NCBI GenBank assembly: GCA_045541135.1
Contig: JAZQIO010000096.1
Span: 1-6,202 of the forward strand
DNA: 6,202 nt
Direction: 5' to 3'
Source: CAZNKU01 sp045541135
GTDB taxonomy: Bacteria; Bacillota; Clostridia; Monoglobales; Firm-18
Below, in pieces: positions 1-5,449 of the stretch. The notes under the pieces are model-generated. The model was given only the letters and a program-made list of their open reading frames with translations. It was not told the DNA's origin and did not search any database. The translations under genes and the position numbers were made by a program. How positions within the stretch are numbered: position 1 is the stretch's first letter; each line of letters opens with the position of its first letter.

Positions 1-329
1 TACATTCCAAACCTAAAGGCACCCGAAGGAACTTACAATATCGGTAAGTATGGCAGGTTGCACTCAATATTTATTAAAGAAAATCGCCCAACTGTTTACT
101 CAATGAAGATGCTTAATGGAACTTGGCTTGCATATCTTGAAGAAATTGACACTTCTGCAAAAGAGATGATTGATAAGCTTGTCAAAGATATGGCAATAAA
201 GCAAGGCATCACCGAAGAACTAAAAGCAAAAGACCAAATGGCTTGGGTGGTACTATGAACAACATTCGCCATTCAGCAGAAGAATTTGTGTTAAAAGATT
301 TTGTTTATTCAATGGAGGTACGAAAATGA
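1..329 (+). pseudogene. tnpV: TnpV-like transposon-encoded protein, 5'-truncated by the window and frameshifted near its 3' end
   Basis: Frame 1 is open from the first base, so the gene begins outside the window; the TTG at 58 is only an internal codon. The visible product has the TnpV pattern as I recall it: YxPNL near the start, a GKYGRL block, a stretch ending in YxxxLLNGxLxxxLxEID, and DQMAWV near the end. Frame 1 stops at 256-258, just after AWVVL. The next frame, from ATG 255 to TGA 327-329, encodes MNNIRHSAEEFVLKDFVYS followed by a short tail, which is the expected TnpV C-terminus. One missing base near 250-254 would explain the break. TnpV is a small accessory protein of unknown biochemical role carried on Tn4451-like and related clostridial elements. 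The corrected frame ends on the next gene's ATG (ATGA overlap). Whether the frameshift is a real mutation or a sequencing error cannot be told here. Confidence 0.8.
314..318 (+). promoter_or_regulatory. Ribosome-binding site of the DUF6809-like gene
   Basis: GGAGG lies 7 nt before the ATG at 326, inside the last codons of the restored tnpV frame. This supports the start at 326 and translational coupling of the two genes. Confidence 0.85.
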
Positions 330-622
330 GTTTTATTGAAGAATTGTATTATGGAAATATAAATCCGAATGAAAACCGGAACAGAAAGCAACTTCCTTAC
401 GAAAAGGCTATAAAAACATTTTCTGATATTGAAAGCAAACTGACAAAGGAATTAAACGGCGAGAATTTAAAGCTCTTTAACGACCTTGTAAATGCAAGTG
501 ATGAAATAAGTGCTACAAGTGGCGTTGAGAATTTTAAAATAGGTTTCAGACTCGGTGTGCTAATGATGTGCGACAGCTTATTGTTTGATAATAGCATCAT
601 CCTAAAAGATATTAAGTTATAA
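326..622 (+). CDS. Small DUF6809-like protein of unknown function
   Basis: This is a 98-residue soluble protein with no signal peptide or membrane segment. The N-terminal EELYYGNINPNE and the C-terminal NFKIGFRLGVLMM blocks match a small Firmicutes family that I recall as DUF6809. That family is common in clostridial genomes and their accessory regions and has no known function. The middle is charged and helical-looking, compatible with a small helical bundle. The start is well supported by GGAGG at 314-318, and the ATG overlaps the TGA of the restored tnpV frame, so the pair was probably one transcription unit. Unlike its two neighbours it shows no lesion. A role in the mobile element is a guess from position only. 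Confidence 0.8.
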   Translation: MSFIEELYYGNINPNENRNRKQLPYEKAIKTFSDIESKLTKELNGENLKLFNDLVNASDEISATSGVENFKIGFRLGVLMMCDSLLFDNSIILKDIKL

Positions 623-623
623 C

Positions 624-628
624 GGAGG
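624..628 (+). promoter_or_regulatory. Ribosome-binding site pointing to an ATA start codon
   Basis: GGAGG lies directly after the TAA of the DUF6809-like gene. Nine bases further on, where an ATG would be expected, the sequence is ATA (638-640), followed by AAA AAA and a signal peptide. No ATG, GTG or TTG occurs in this frame before 713, so this site marks 638 as the original start. Confidence 0.75.
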
Positions 629-646
629 TATTTTAAAATAAAAAAA

Positions 647-682
647 TCAATCATATCCATCATATCAATCGTATCAATTTTA
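647..682 (+). repeat. Nine-base tandem repeat in the signal-peptide core
   Basis: Four imperfect copies of a 9-base unit (TCA ATC ATA, TCC ATC ATA, TCA ATC GTA, TCA ATT TTA) encode the repeated tripeptides SII, SII, SIV and SIL. The repeat forms most of the hydrophobic core of the signal peptide and probably arose by slippage. Confidence 0.75.
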
Positions 683-706
683 ATAAGTTCTTTTTCTGTA
701 AGTGCA

Positions 707-736
707 GCAGAGGTGCCGAGAGAATCGGCACCCTGC
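707..736. repeat. Strong inverted repeat inside the secreted-protein gene
   Basis: GCAG plus GGTGCCGA (707-719, with A711 bulged) pairs with TCGGCACC plus CTGC (725-736) across a five-base loop. This gives a 12-bp stem with one bulge. It starts exactly at the signal-peptidase region and no T-run follows, so it is not a standard terminator. Function unknown. Confidence 0.7.
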
Positions 737-1206
737 AATGCCACAAATGAAGCAATAATTATTGTTGAAAGTTTTATTGGCGATATTCTAACCGAAGTGC
801 AGAACGGCTTGGGATATGCCGATGCAAGAGCGAAATCAAACCGCATTTTCTTCAACGCTTGGTTTAACGGTCAGACAAATAGTTACAGCTATGGCGAACT
901 TGTGGATATAGCAAATAACGCAATATGACAATATCGGGATATGCACTTGCGACCTGATTTTTATGCAAACAATCTCGAAAAAATCAGAGTGATAATCGCT
1001 CCCGTAATTGAAGATTATAAATACGGTAAAATATCTTATGCAGAAGCAGAGTTCAATGCTCGAACAAGGATTTATCAATCCGTAAAACCTGATTTTAATC
1101 CCGATGTAGAATACATGAAAGATCCTCTTGCAAGGGACATCCCATCGGTTGATAATAGCTTGTTTATACTTGCAAGAAAACTGATTTTAGAAAGTAGATA
1201 GTACGC

Positions 1207-1246
1207 AAAAACAGAGCCTTCGGGAAGTGATTTCCCCGAAGGCTCT
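1207..1246 (-). terminator. Rho-independent terminator of the leftward operon
   Basis: A perfect 12-bp stem (1213-1224 with 1235-1246, AGAGCCTTCGGG and its complement) encloses a 10-base loop. Read on the minus strand it is followed, after one G, by five Ts (1211-1207), a classical terminator just after the XRE gene. On the plus strand only a weak TT follows the stem, so it would at best partly terminate the 638-1201 gene, which ends a few bases before it. Confidence 0.88.
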
Positions 1247-1260
1247 TATCATATATTCAC

Positions 1261-1482
1261 TTATTCATCACCATTCAAAACCCAATTTTCATCATATCCA
1301 AATTCCATAGCGATAACCTTTGCAAGCATAGGAGAAATGACTCTGTTTTGATTTTTATCGGGACGACCTTTGCCGGTAAGTATATAGATATAATTTTCGG
1401 TAACACCGACTCTTCTTGCGAACTCTGCTTTCGTGATGTTTTGTTCTTTAATTATTTTATTCAATCTATCGGCAATTGTCAT
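1261..1482 (-). CDS. Small Cro/C1-type (XRE) helix-turn-helix regulator
   Basis: This 73-residue protein is essentially one DNA-binding domain. The helix-turn-helix covers about residues 16-39 (ITKAEFARRVGVTENYIYIL), in the standard XRE arrangement. The C-terminal GYDENWVLNGDE resembles the ending of many small clostridial XRE proteins. There is no separate sensor or oligomerisation domain, so it should act as a small dimeric repressor or activator. Its ATG overlaps the TGA of the upstream membrane regulator by four bases (ATGA). Its ribosome-binding site, AAGGAG at 1498-1493, lies in that gene's last codons, so the two are translationally coupled. It is the last gene of the operon, followed by the terminator. 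A plausible role is autoregulation of the operon or tuning of the LuxR-type protein; the target is not shown by the sequence. Confidence 0.88.
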   Translation of the reverse strand: MTIADRLNKIIKEQNITKAEFARRVGVTENYIYILTGKGRPDKNQNRVISPMLAKVIAMEFGYDENWVLNGDE

Positions 1483-3152
1483 TGATTTATCTCTCCTTTT
1501 CTATCCTGCTGTTGCTTTAAAGCGGCAAACTTAAGTAACTGTTTGCGGGAAGAAATTCCAAGCTTAGAATAAATGTTTTTATTGTGGAATTTAAGAGTGT
1601 TCTCTTTAATTCCGGCAATTTCAGCAATTTGTTTTCCGTTTTTGCCTTGAAGATACAATTCATAAATTCTGTATTCAGATGCAGTAAGTGTGCTGAGGTT
1701 ACAAAGGAAATATTCATATTCCTCAAGAACAATATTTTTTTCATGCTTCTCGGAAAGCTGTTCAATCTCACATTTAACCAGCTCGTATTCCTTTAAAGCT
1801 CTTTCATATGCTGCTTTGGCTTTTGTTGCTTCCTCTTCTGCAATGTGCTTGGATTCCTCCAAGACTTCAAGCTGAGCCTCATACTGGTTATCCTTTTCTC
1901 GAAGAAAAGCAAAGAGGTCATCAATTTCCTTGATTTTGGTTTGGTCATCACCAAAATTCTGTGATGTCTTAATTTGCTCTATTTTTCTTAATATGGGAGA
2001 TACATATTTTTTGCTTAGGAACATACAAGCTGCAATGGCAGAAACAGTAATGACAAGAAGAATCAAAGCAATGTTTCTGCGACCTTCTTGAATATATTTG
2101 TTGTATTGTGCCTGCGTAATCATAACGGATGCATCGAAAACATTGCTTCCAAGACGTATCTTTTTAGTTTTGCCTATGCAAGTATATGTTCCAAAATCAA
2201 AAATAGAAAAGTTGTTTTTCTCATAGACTTTAAGGGATGCATCTTCGAAGTCCGAAACATAGTGGCTATTTGATGTGAATTGTCCGGAGAGTTTATCATT
2301 TTCGGTGTTCAAAAGACCATATACGACGTGTCCTAAGCTATTTTCAGTAGGTTTTTGTGCAAGCTGAAAATAAAGGTTGTTAATTTCAAATCCGCACACA
2401 CCGATAATATTCTTTTTAACATCATGTATCGGAACAAAAACATATCTTGCGCTTTCCCAGGTTTCAGGAATTTCTTTTACAGAACTTAAAACATAACGGG
2501 TATTGTTCGCAAAAAATGAGTCGCTATTTTCAAAGAAATCAGTTTTGCACTCGATTTGCCATCCACTATGAAATAATAAATCATTGTTTTTGCCGGTTGC
2601 GAGAGTGCCTCTGTAGAGAGTGAATTGTTTGTTTGCGGTATTTTCTGAATACAAATTCACATATTTTAGATAAATTCCGCTGCACAAAGGAGTCTCGCTT
2701 TTTGAGTTGACTGTTGTATTTAAAATATAAAATGCACCGCTTGACGGGGCCATCTGCATATTAAGATATACAGTGTTGTAAAGTTCTCCTTGCAATTTAT
2801 CAATTGCATCAGGATTATCTTTCAAGTCATCAAAGGTCAAATTGTTTTGAAGCAGATATTTTTGAATATCAGCTTCAAGTTGCTCAGAAAAAGAAATTGC
2901 ATACGCTGCTGTTTTGTCTATATCGTTCTCGATTTTTTCAGAGTAGGTCGCAAGTTGTGTTTCAAGAACATCTGAAAGTTCTCTGTCAGTGGGGTTCAAT
3001 ACTCCAAACAGATTTAAAAGGAGCAAAAGAAGTGCCAAAAACATAGCGATTACGGTTATGATATACAAAACAAATCTTCTGCGCATAGAAAGTTTTTCGG
3101 TATTTATGTGGTTTATTAAGTTTTTAAATTCAAAATATCTTAATAGTTTCAT
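1479..3152 (-). CDS. Membrane-anchored LuxR-type transcriptional regulator with an extracellular sensor
   Basis: The 557-residue protein has a short cytoplasmic N-terminus, TM1 at about residues 27-51, and an extracellular region of about 300 residues. TM2 lies at about 360-380, followed by a HAMP-like linker (YVSPILRKIEQI, 383-394) and a long charged coiled coil (about 420-475). The C-terminus (about 487-550) is a GerE/LuxR helix-turn-helix with LTASEYRIYELYLQGKNGKQIAEIAGI and then TLKFHNKNIYSKLGISSRKQL, which matches the family consensus. The two-TM plus extracellular layout resembles Cache-type sensor proteins, although I cannot assign the fold with certainty. There is no kinase, receiver or output domain other than the DNA-binding one, so it is a one-component sensor tied to the membrane. 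It starts 22 nt after the lipoprotein gene; the ribosome-binding site is weak, suggesting coupling. Met23 is a less likely alternative start. Confidence 0.85.
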   Translation of the reverse strand: MKLLRYFEFKNLINHINTEKLSMRRRFVLYIITVIAMFLALLLLLLNLFGVLNPTDRELSDVLETQLATYSEKIENDIDKTAAYAISFSEQLEADIQKYLLQNNLTFDDLKDNPDAIDKLQGELYNTVYLNMQMAPSSGAFYILNTTVNSKSETPLCSGIYLKYVNLYSENTANKQFTLYRGTLATGKNNDLLFHSGWQIECKTDFFENSDSFFANNTRYVLSSVKEIPETWESARYVFVPIHDVKKNIIGVCGFEINNLYFQLAQKPTENSLGHVVYGLLNTENDKLSGQFTSNSHYVSDFEDASLKVYEKNNFSIFDFGTYTCIGKTKKIRLGSNVFDASVMITQAQYNKYIQEGRRNIALILLVITVSAIAACMFLSKKYVSPILRKIEQIKTSQNFGDDQTKIKEIDDLFAFLREKDNQYEAQLEVLEESKHIAEEEATKAKAAYERALKEYELVKCEIEQLSEKHEKNIVLEEYEYFLCNLSTLTASEYRIYELYLQGKNGKQIAEIAGIKENTLKFHNKNIYSKLGISSRKQLLKFAALKQQQDRKGEINQ

Positions 3153-3174
3153 GATCTATTCGCTCTTATCTCAA

Positions 3175-4536
3175 TTATTTTTCAGAAAGCTTTTTGATTT
3201 CTTGAAGTGATGCTTTTGTAAGTTCGTTTAGTACACTTTCTTTATCTTCGCCTGAAGCAACTCTGTTCTTATATTGAGTATGAGCAGAGCTTAAAACTAA
3301 TCTTACATTTTCTTCATAGTTTTTCTGAACATCAGATGCTCCGTCATATAAAGGAAGTGCATACAGTTCATAATCCCTGAACATTATATCAATGGTGTCA
3401 TAGAGGTTTCTGTAGTTTTCATTTTCAATAGAATCCTTTGTTTCAAACAAAAGATTAAATGCATCGTCTTTTACCGGAAGGTATCCTGCTTCTGTTACAA
3501 AATCTATGTTGTTTTCTTCTTCGGTTATCCATTTTGCAAAAATATATGCTGCATAATTTTTTCTCTCATCATCACTCTTTACGGCAAATAGTCCGGTACC
3601 ACGATGAACTGAAGCAGGTGTGTCTTTATCAAAAAGAGGATAAGGCATAGAAATTGATTTTATATTAACCGTGGTGTTGTCAGGATAGATTACACTATCA
3701 GGCTGGTACAAAACATCGGCTGTAGAGCCTATGTTTGATATAATCTCAACCGTTTTCCAACGAGATGCCGCATATCCGTCATCAAGACATATTCCGCCAT
3801 AAATTGCACATCTTGCCAAAGGATTCCATATATTTTCAAATGCTTTATTTTCAAGGTTTAATTTTCCGTCTTTGACGAAATTTTCACCCTGTGTTTGCAT
3901 TCCTATGTATGAATAATGATAAAAGTCGTTTATCTGTGTAAAGCTTTGCCCACCTGACCAGTCATAGTATACATTTGACGTTTTGAAAAGTCCGTCAAAG
4001 GTTTTTAAATCATTTACACTGCATGATGTTTCTTTGCTGAATTCATCAAATAATGTTTTGTTTAAATAGAATACTTCTGAAGATTTTGCAATGGGGAGCA
4101 TTAGCAGCTCGTCTCCGAAATATCCTTCTAAAACAAATTTATTTGTATATTCGGAAAGCTCCTCTTTTGAAAAATAATCATTCCACGAAAGCAGACGTTC
4201 TTTGCCCACAAGCTCAGCCACTCTCGGATAAGCCGTAAACAAATCCGGCAATTTTTCAGCACCCGGCTCATCATTTGCAGCATCAGAAAGTGCCTTATCT
4301 ATCGCAGATGAACTTGTTACTGAAACAACATTAACAATAATTCCTTTTTCTTTACCAACGGTACTGTTAAACTTATTAATTTCAACATTAAAAGGTGACT
4401 TTGTCTGACTCCCATACACATGCCACATTGTAAGTGTAACAGGGTTGTCGGGATCGGTTCTTTTTTTGTTTTCACAAGCTGAAAATAAAGATGTAATAAA
4501 AATAATCATAATAAGCGAAGCGATAATTCTTTTCAT
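3175..4536 (-). CDS. Extracellular solute-binding lipoprotein (family 1, sugar-type ABC)
   Basis: The 453-residue product begins with a lipoprotein signal peptide (MKRIIASLIMIIFITSLFSA) ending at Cys21; Phe at -3 is slightly unusual for a lipobox. The mature protein has typical family-1 binding-protein marks: VTLTMWHVYG (34-42) at the first strand, LPDLFTAYP (96-104), GTGLFAVKSD (313-322), then AKWITEEENNIDFVTEAGYLPV (334-355). Length is normal. Such proteins usually deliver oligosaccharides or polyols to an ABC permease, but no permease or ATPase is present in the window; the next gene is a membrane regulator. The ATG at 4536 is chosen because AAGGAG (4548-4543) lies 6 nt upstream; the longer frame from 4572 has no such site. 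It is the first gene after the promoter at 4701-4729. Ligand not predictable. Confidence 0.92.
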   Translation of the reverse strand: MKRIIASLIMIIFITSLFSACENKKRTDPDNPVTLTMWHVYGSQTKSPFNVEINKFNSTVGKEKGIIVNVVSVTSSSAIDKALSDAANDEPGAEKLPDLFTAYPRVAELVGKERLLSWNDYFSKEELSEYTNKFVLEGYFGDELLMLPIAKSSEVFYLNKTLFDEFSKETSCSVNDLKTFDGLFKTSNVYYDWSGGQSFTQINDFYHYSYIGMQTQGENFVKDGKLNLENKAFENIWNPLARCAIYGGICLDDGYAASRWKTVEIISNIGSTADVLYQPDSVIYPDNTTVNIKSISMPYPLFDKDTPASVHRGTGLFAVKSDDERKNYAAYIFAKWITEEENNIDFVTEAGYLPVKDDAFNLLFETKDSIENENYRNLYDTIDIMFRDYELYALPLYDGASDVQKNYEENVRLVLSSAHTQYKNRVASGEDKESVLNELTKASLQEIKKLSEK

Positions 4537-4694
4537 AATTCTCTCCTTTTCTAACACTATATCCCTACCCAAAACCCCACCCTTTTTTCAAAAAAACTTA
4601 TCAATCCCACATTTTTTTTGCATTTTGGGTGGGGATTTATTTTGAATATATAAGTATAATTAAATCAGAAAATATATCTTTTTTTGTATTTTTT
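4537..4694 (-). promoter_or_regulatory. Structured 5' leader of the lipoprotein operon
   Basis: The predicted leader is about 158 nt, from a start point near 4694 to the ATG at 4536. On the transcribed strand it holds four G-runs within 4563-4582 (GGG, GGGG, GGG, GGG separated by 1, 4 and 2 bases), a canonical G-quadruplex motif that lies 26 nt before the ATG. The C-rich segment 4627-4634 can pair perfectly over 8 bp with 4575-4582. Alternatively it can pair over 14 bp with one mismatch (4561-4574 with 4623-4636), or with the nearer 4603-4610 with one bulge. These pairings exclude each other. I do not recognise a known riboswitch class. The regulatory role is inferred. Confidence 0.5.
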
Positions 4695-4700
4695 ACCTAT

Positions 4701-4729
4701 ATTATAACACAAAACATTGATTTAGTCAA
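4701..4729 (-). promoter_or_regulatory. Strong housekeeping-sigma promoter of the leftward operon
   Basis: On the minus strand, TTGACT (4729-4724) and TATAAT (4706-4701) are separated by exactly 17 bp, and a TG one base upstream of the -10 makes it an extended -10 promoter. The predicted start point is near 4694. The -35 region overlaps the near-palindrome TTGACTAAATCAA (4729-4717), which could be an operator. Confidence 0.85.
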
Positions 4730-4754
4730 GGTCTCGGGCAATTCTTGTAAAAAG

Positions 4755-4761
4755 AAGGGAG
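4755..4761 (+). promoter_or_regulatory. Ribosome-binding site that sets a TTG start
   Basis: AAGGGAG lies 8 nt before TTG at 4770-4772 in the zinc-ribbon frame. No ATG in that frame is better placed, and the frame upstream encodes a low-complexity AT-rich stretch that overlaps the divergent promoter, so TTG is the most likely start. Confidence 0.65.
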
Positions 4762-4769
4762 TGGGTTCT

Positions 4770-5162
4770 TTGGATGTAAAGAAAAACAAAACAGCAAGCT
4801 TCAAGATTAATAAAACTCCAAGTGGTAATATTTATGAATTCTTTTGTGACTTGTCCCACGCCCTTGTATATTCATCAAAATCGATTAGAGCTGACAATCC
4901 CGAAGAAGAACTTATGCGTGCTTGGGGTGAAGGTGGAAAAGAATATTTTAACAGATGCCAAAAATGTGGCAAGTGGGTTATTGACGCTATGTATAATCCC
5001 GATGTGTGGAGCTGCGTGCAATGTGTTCCGATAGAGGATTACCCCGATTATTGCCCGGTGTGCGGAGCAAAAACGCAGGAACTATCTAATTTTTGTCACG
5101 TATGCGGAGCAAAGCTTTTTTACGGAGGTGAAGAAGAAAATGAAAAAACGGAACGCAAATAG
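4770..5162 (+). CDS. Zinc-ribbon protein with two four-cysteine modules
   Basis: Starting at TTG 4770, the product has 130 residues. The N-terminal part (about 10-60) is a small domain with FKINKTPSGNIYEFFCDLSHALV and RADNPEEELMRAWGEGGKEYF, a pattern I associate with clostridial zinc-ribbon proteins of unknown function. Two zinc-binding modules follow: CQKC (63-66) paired with CVQC (82-85), and CPVCGAK (95-101) paired with CHVCGAK (109-115), the latter a typical double-zinc-ribbon unit. All eight ligands are present. The C-terminal tail is highly charged (EEENEKTERK). No membrane segment or signal is seen, so it should be cytoplasmic and work through protein or nucleic-acid contacts. Its end overlaps the next gene by 23 bases. 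It is divergent from the lipoprotein operon across 233 bases; I see no convincing plus-strand promoter. Confidence 0.8.
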   Translation: MDVKKNKTASFKINKTPSGNIYEFFCDLSHALVYSSKSIRADNPEEELMRAWGEGGKEYFNRCQKCGKWVIDAMYNPDVWSCVQCVPIEDYPDYCPVCGAKTQELSNFCHVCGAKLFYGGEEENEKTERK

Positions 5163-5427
5163 AAAAAAATCACTTTCCTACTTTGGATTTGGAACTGACA
5201 TTATGAAGCATTCGGTGGTATGTAGTGAGTGTAATTCTTTAGAATCAAGTAACAGGATGTATTGCAGTAAGTGTAATTCTAAATTGCCTAAATCAAATTT
5301 ACATGATTTGTATAAGTCCTATCATATAAGCTGTGAAAAATGCGGCACGGTTCTTTCAAATTCTATGCACTACTGTCCTCACTGCGGTAACAGGGTGAAA
5401 GCATCCTCCGAGCTTTGTGCACTATAA
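5140..5427 (+). CDS. Small double zinc-ribbon protein
   Basis: This is a 95-residue basic protein with a lysine/arginine-rich N-terminus (MKKRNANRKK) and two zinc-ribbon pairs: CSEC (28-31) with CSKC (42-45), and CEKC (65-68) with CPHC (79-82). All ligands are in place. The ATG at 5140 follows GGAGG (5124-5128) by 11 nt; the GTG at 5128 overlaps that ribosome-binding site and is not a likely start. The gene begins inside the end of the preceding zinc-ribbon gene, so the two are probably co-translated. The modules resemble those of its neighbour, which suggests the proteins may interact or descend from related modules. No specific function can be assigned; RNA, DNA or protein binding are all open. 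Confidence 0.8.
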   Translation: MKKRNANRKKSLSYFGFGTDIMKHSVVCSECNSLESSNRMYCSKCNSKLPKSNLHDLYKSYHISCEKCGTVLSNSMHYCPHCGNRVKASSELCAL

Positions 5428-5449
5428 AATGAAATGAGGTAGAAAGATT

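Larger units (their letters stand above)
638..1201 (+). pseudogene. Small secreted protein with an ATA start and an in-frame stop
   Basis: Reading frame 2 from ATA 638 gives 187 residues ending at TAG 1199-1201, interrupted once by TGA at 926-928 (codon 97). The first 24 residues form a clear Sec signal peptide: two lysines, a hydrophobic core rich in I/S/V, and VSAA before Glu25. The remainder is predicted to be an exported, mostly helical domain with no family I recognise and no lipobox or anchor. The two parts, 713-928 and 941-1201, are in the same frame with no stop between them except the TGA. The Met at 941 lacks a convincing ribosome-binding site, so this looks like one gene rather than two. 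Lesions in both start and middle suggest a pseudogene. A rare AUA start combined with readthrough is possible but less likely. It follows the DUF6809-like gene by 15 nt. Confidence 0.7.

Noticed and set aside
58..258. Independent 66-residue gene starting at TTG 58
   Set aside because: The frame is open to the window edge and the upstream residues match TnpV, so 58 is an internal codon.
397..855. 152-residue minus-strand frame opposite the DUF6809-like gene
   Set aside because: It is a shadow of two plus-strand genes, without a ribosome-binding site or recognisable domain.
926..928. TGA read as selenocysteine or as tryptophan by a changed genetic code
   Set aside because: TGA ends the membrane regulator at the expected place, there is no selenoprotein family match, and no clear SECIS-like hairpin follows the codon.
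3653..4238. Plus-strand frames within the lipoprotein gene, such as 4053-4238
   Set aside because: They are antisense shadows with no start signals or domain features.
4537..4572. Upstream extension of the lipoprotein to a start at 4572
   Set aside because: The added residues precede a perfect lipoprotein signal peptide, they overlap the G-run region and the ribosome-binding site, and AAGGAG fits the ATG at 4536.
4590..4610. Firm call of a transcription attenuator in the leader
   Set aside because: The U-run is six bases away from the hairpin and the stem has a bulge, so I keep it only as a possibility within the leader finding.
4636..4710. Plus-strand promoter for the zinc-ribbon operon
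   Set aside because: Several TATAAT-like hexamers exist in this AT-rich stretch but none has a -35 box at 16-18 bp.
4629..4769. N-terminal extension of the first zinc-ribbon protein from GTG 4629
   Set aside because: The stretch is low-complexity, AT-rich and overlaps the divergent promoter; TTG 4770 has a good ribosome-binding site.
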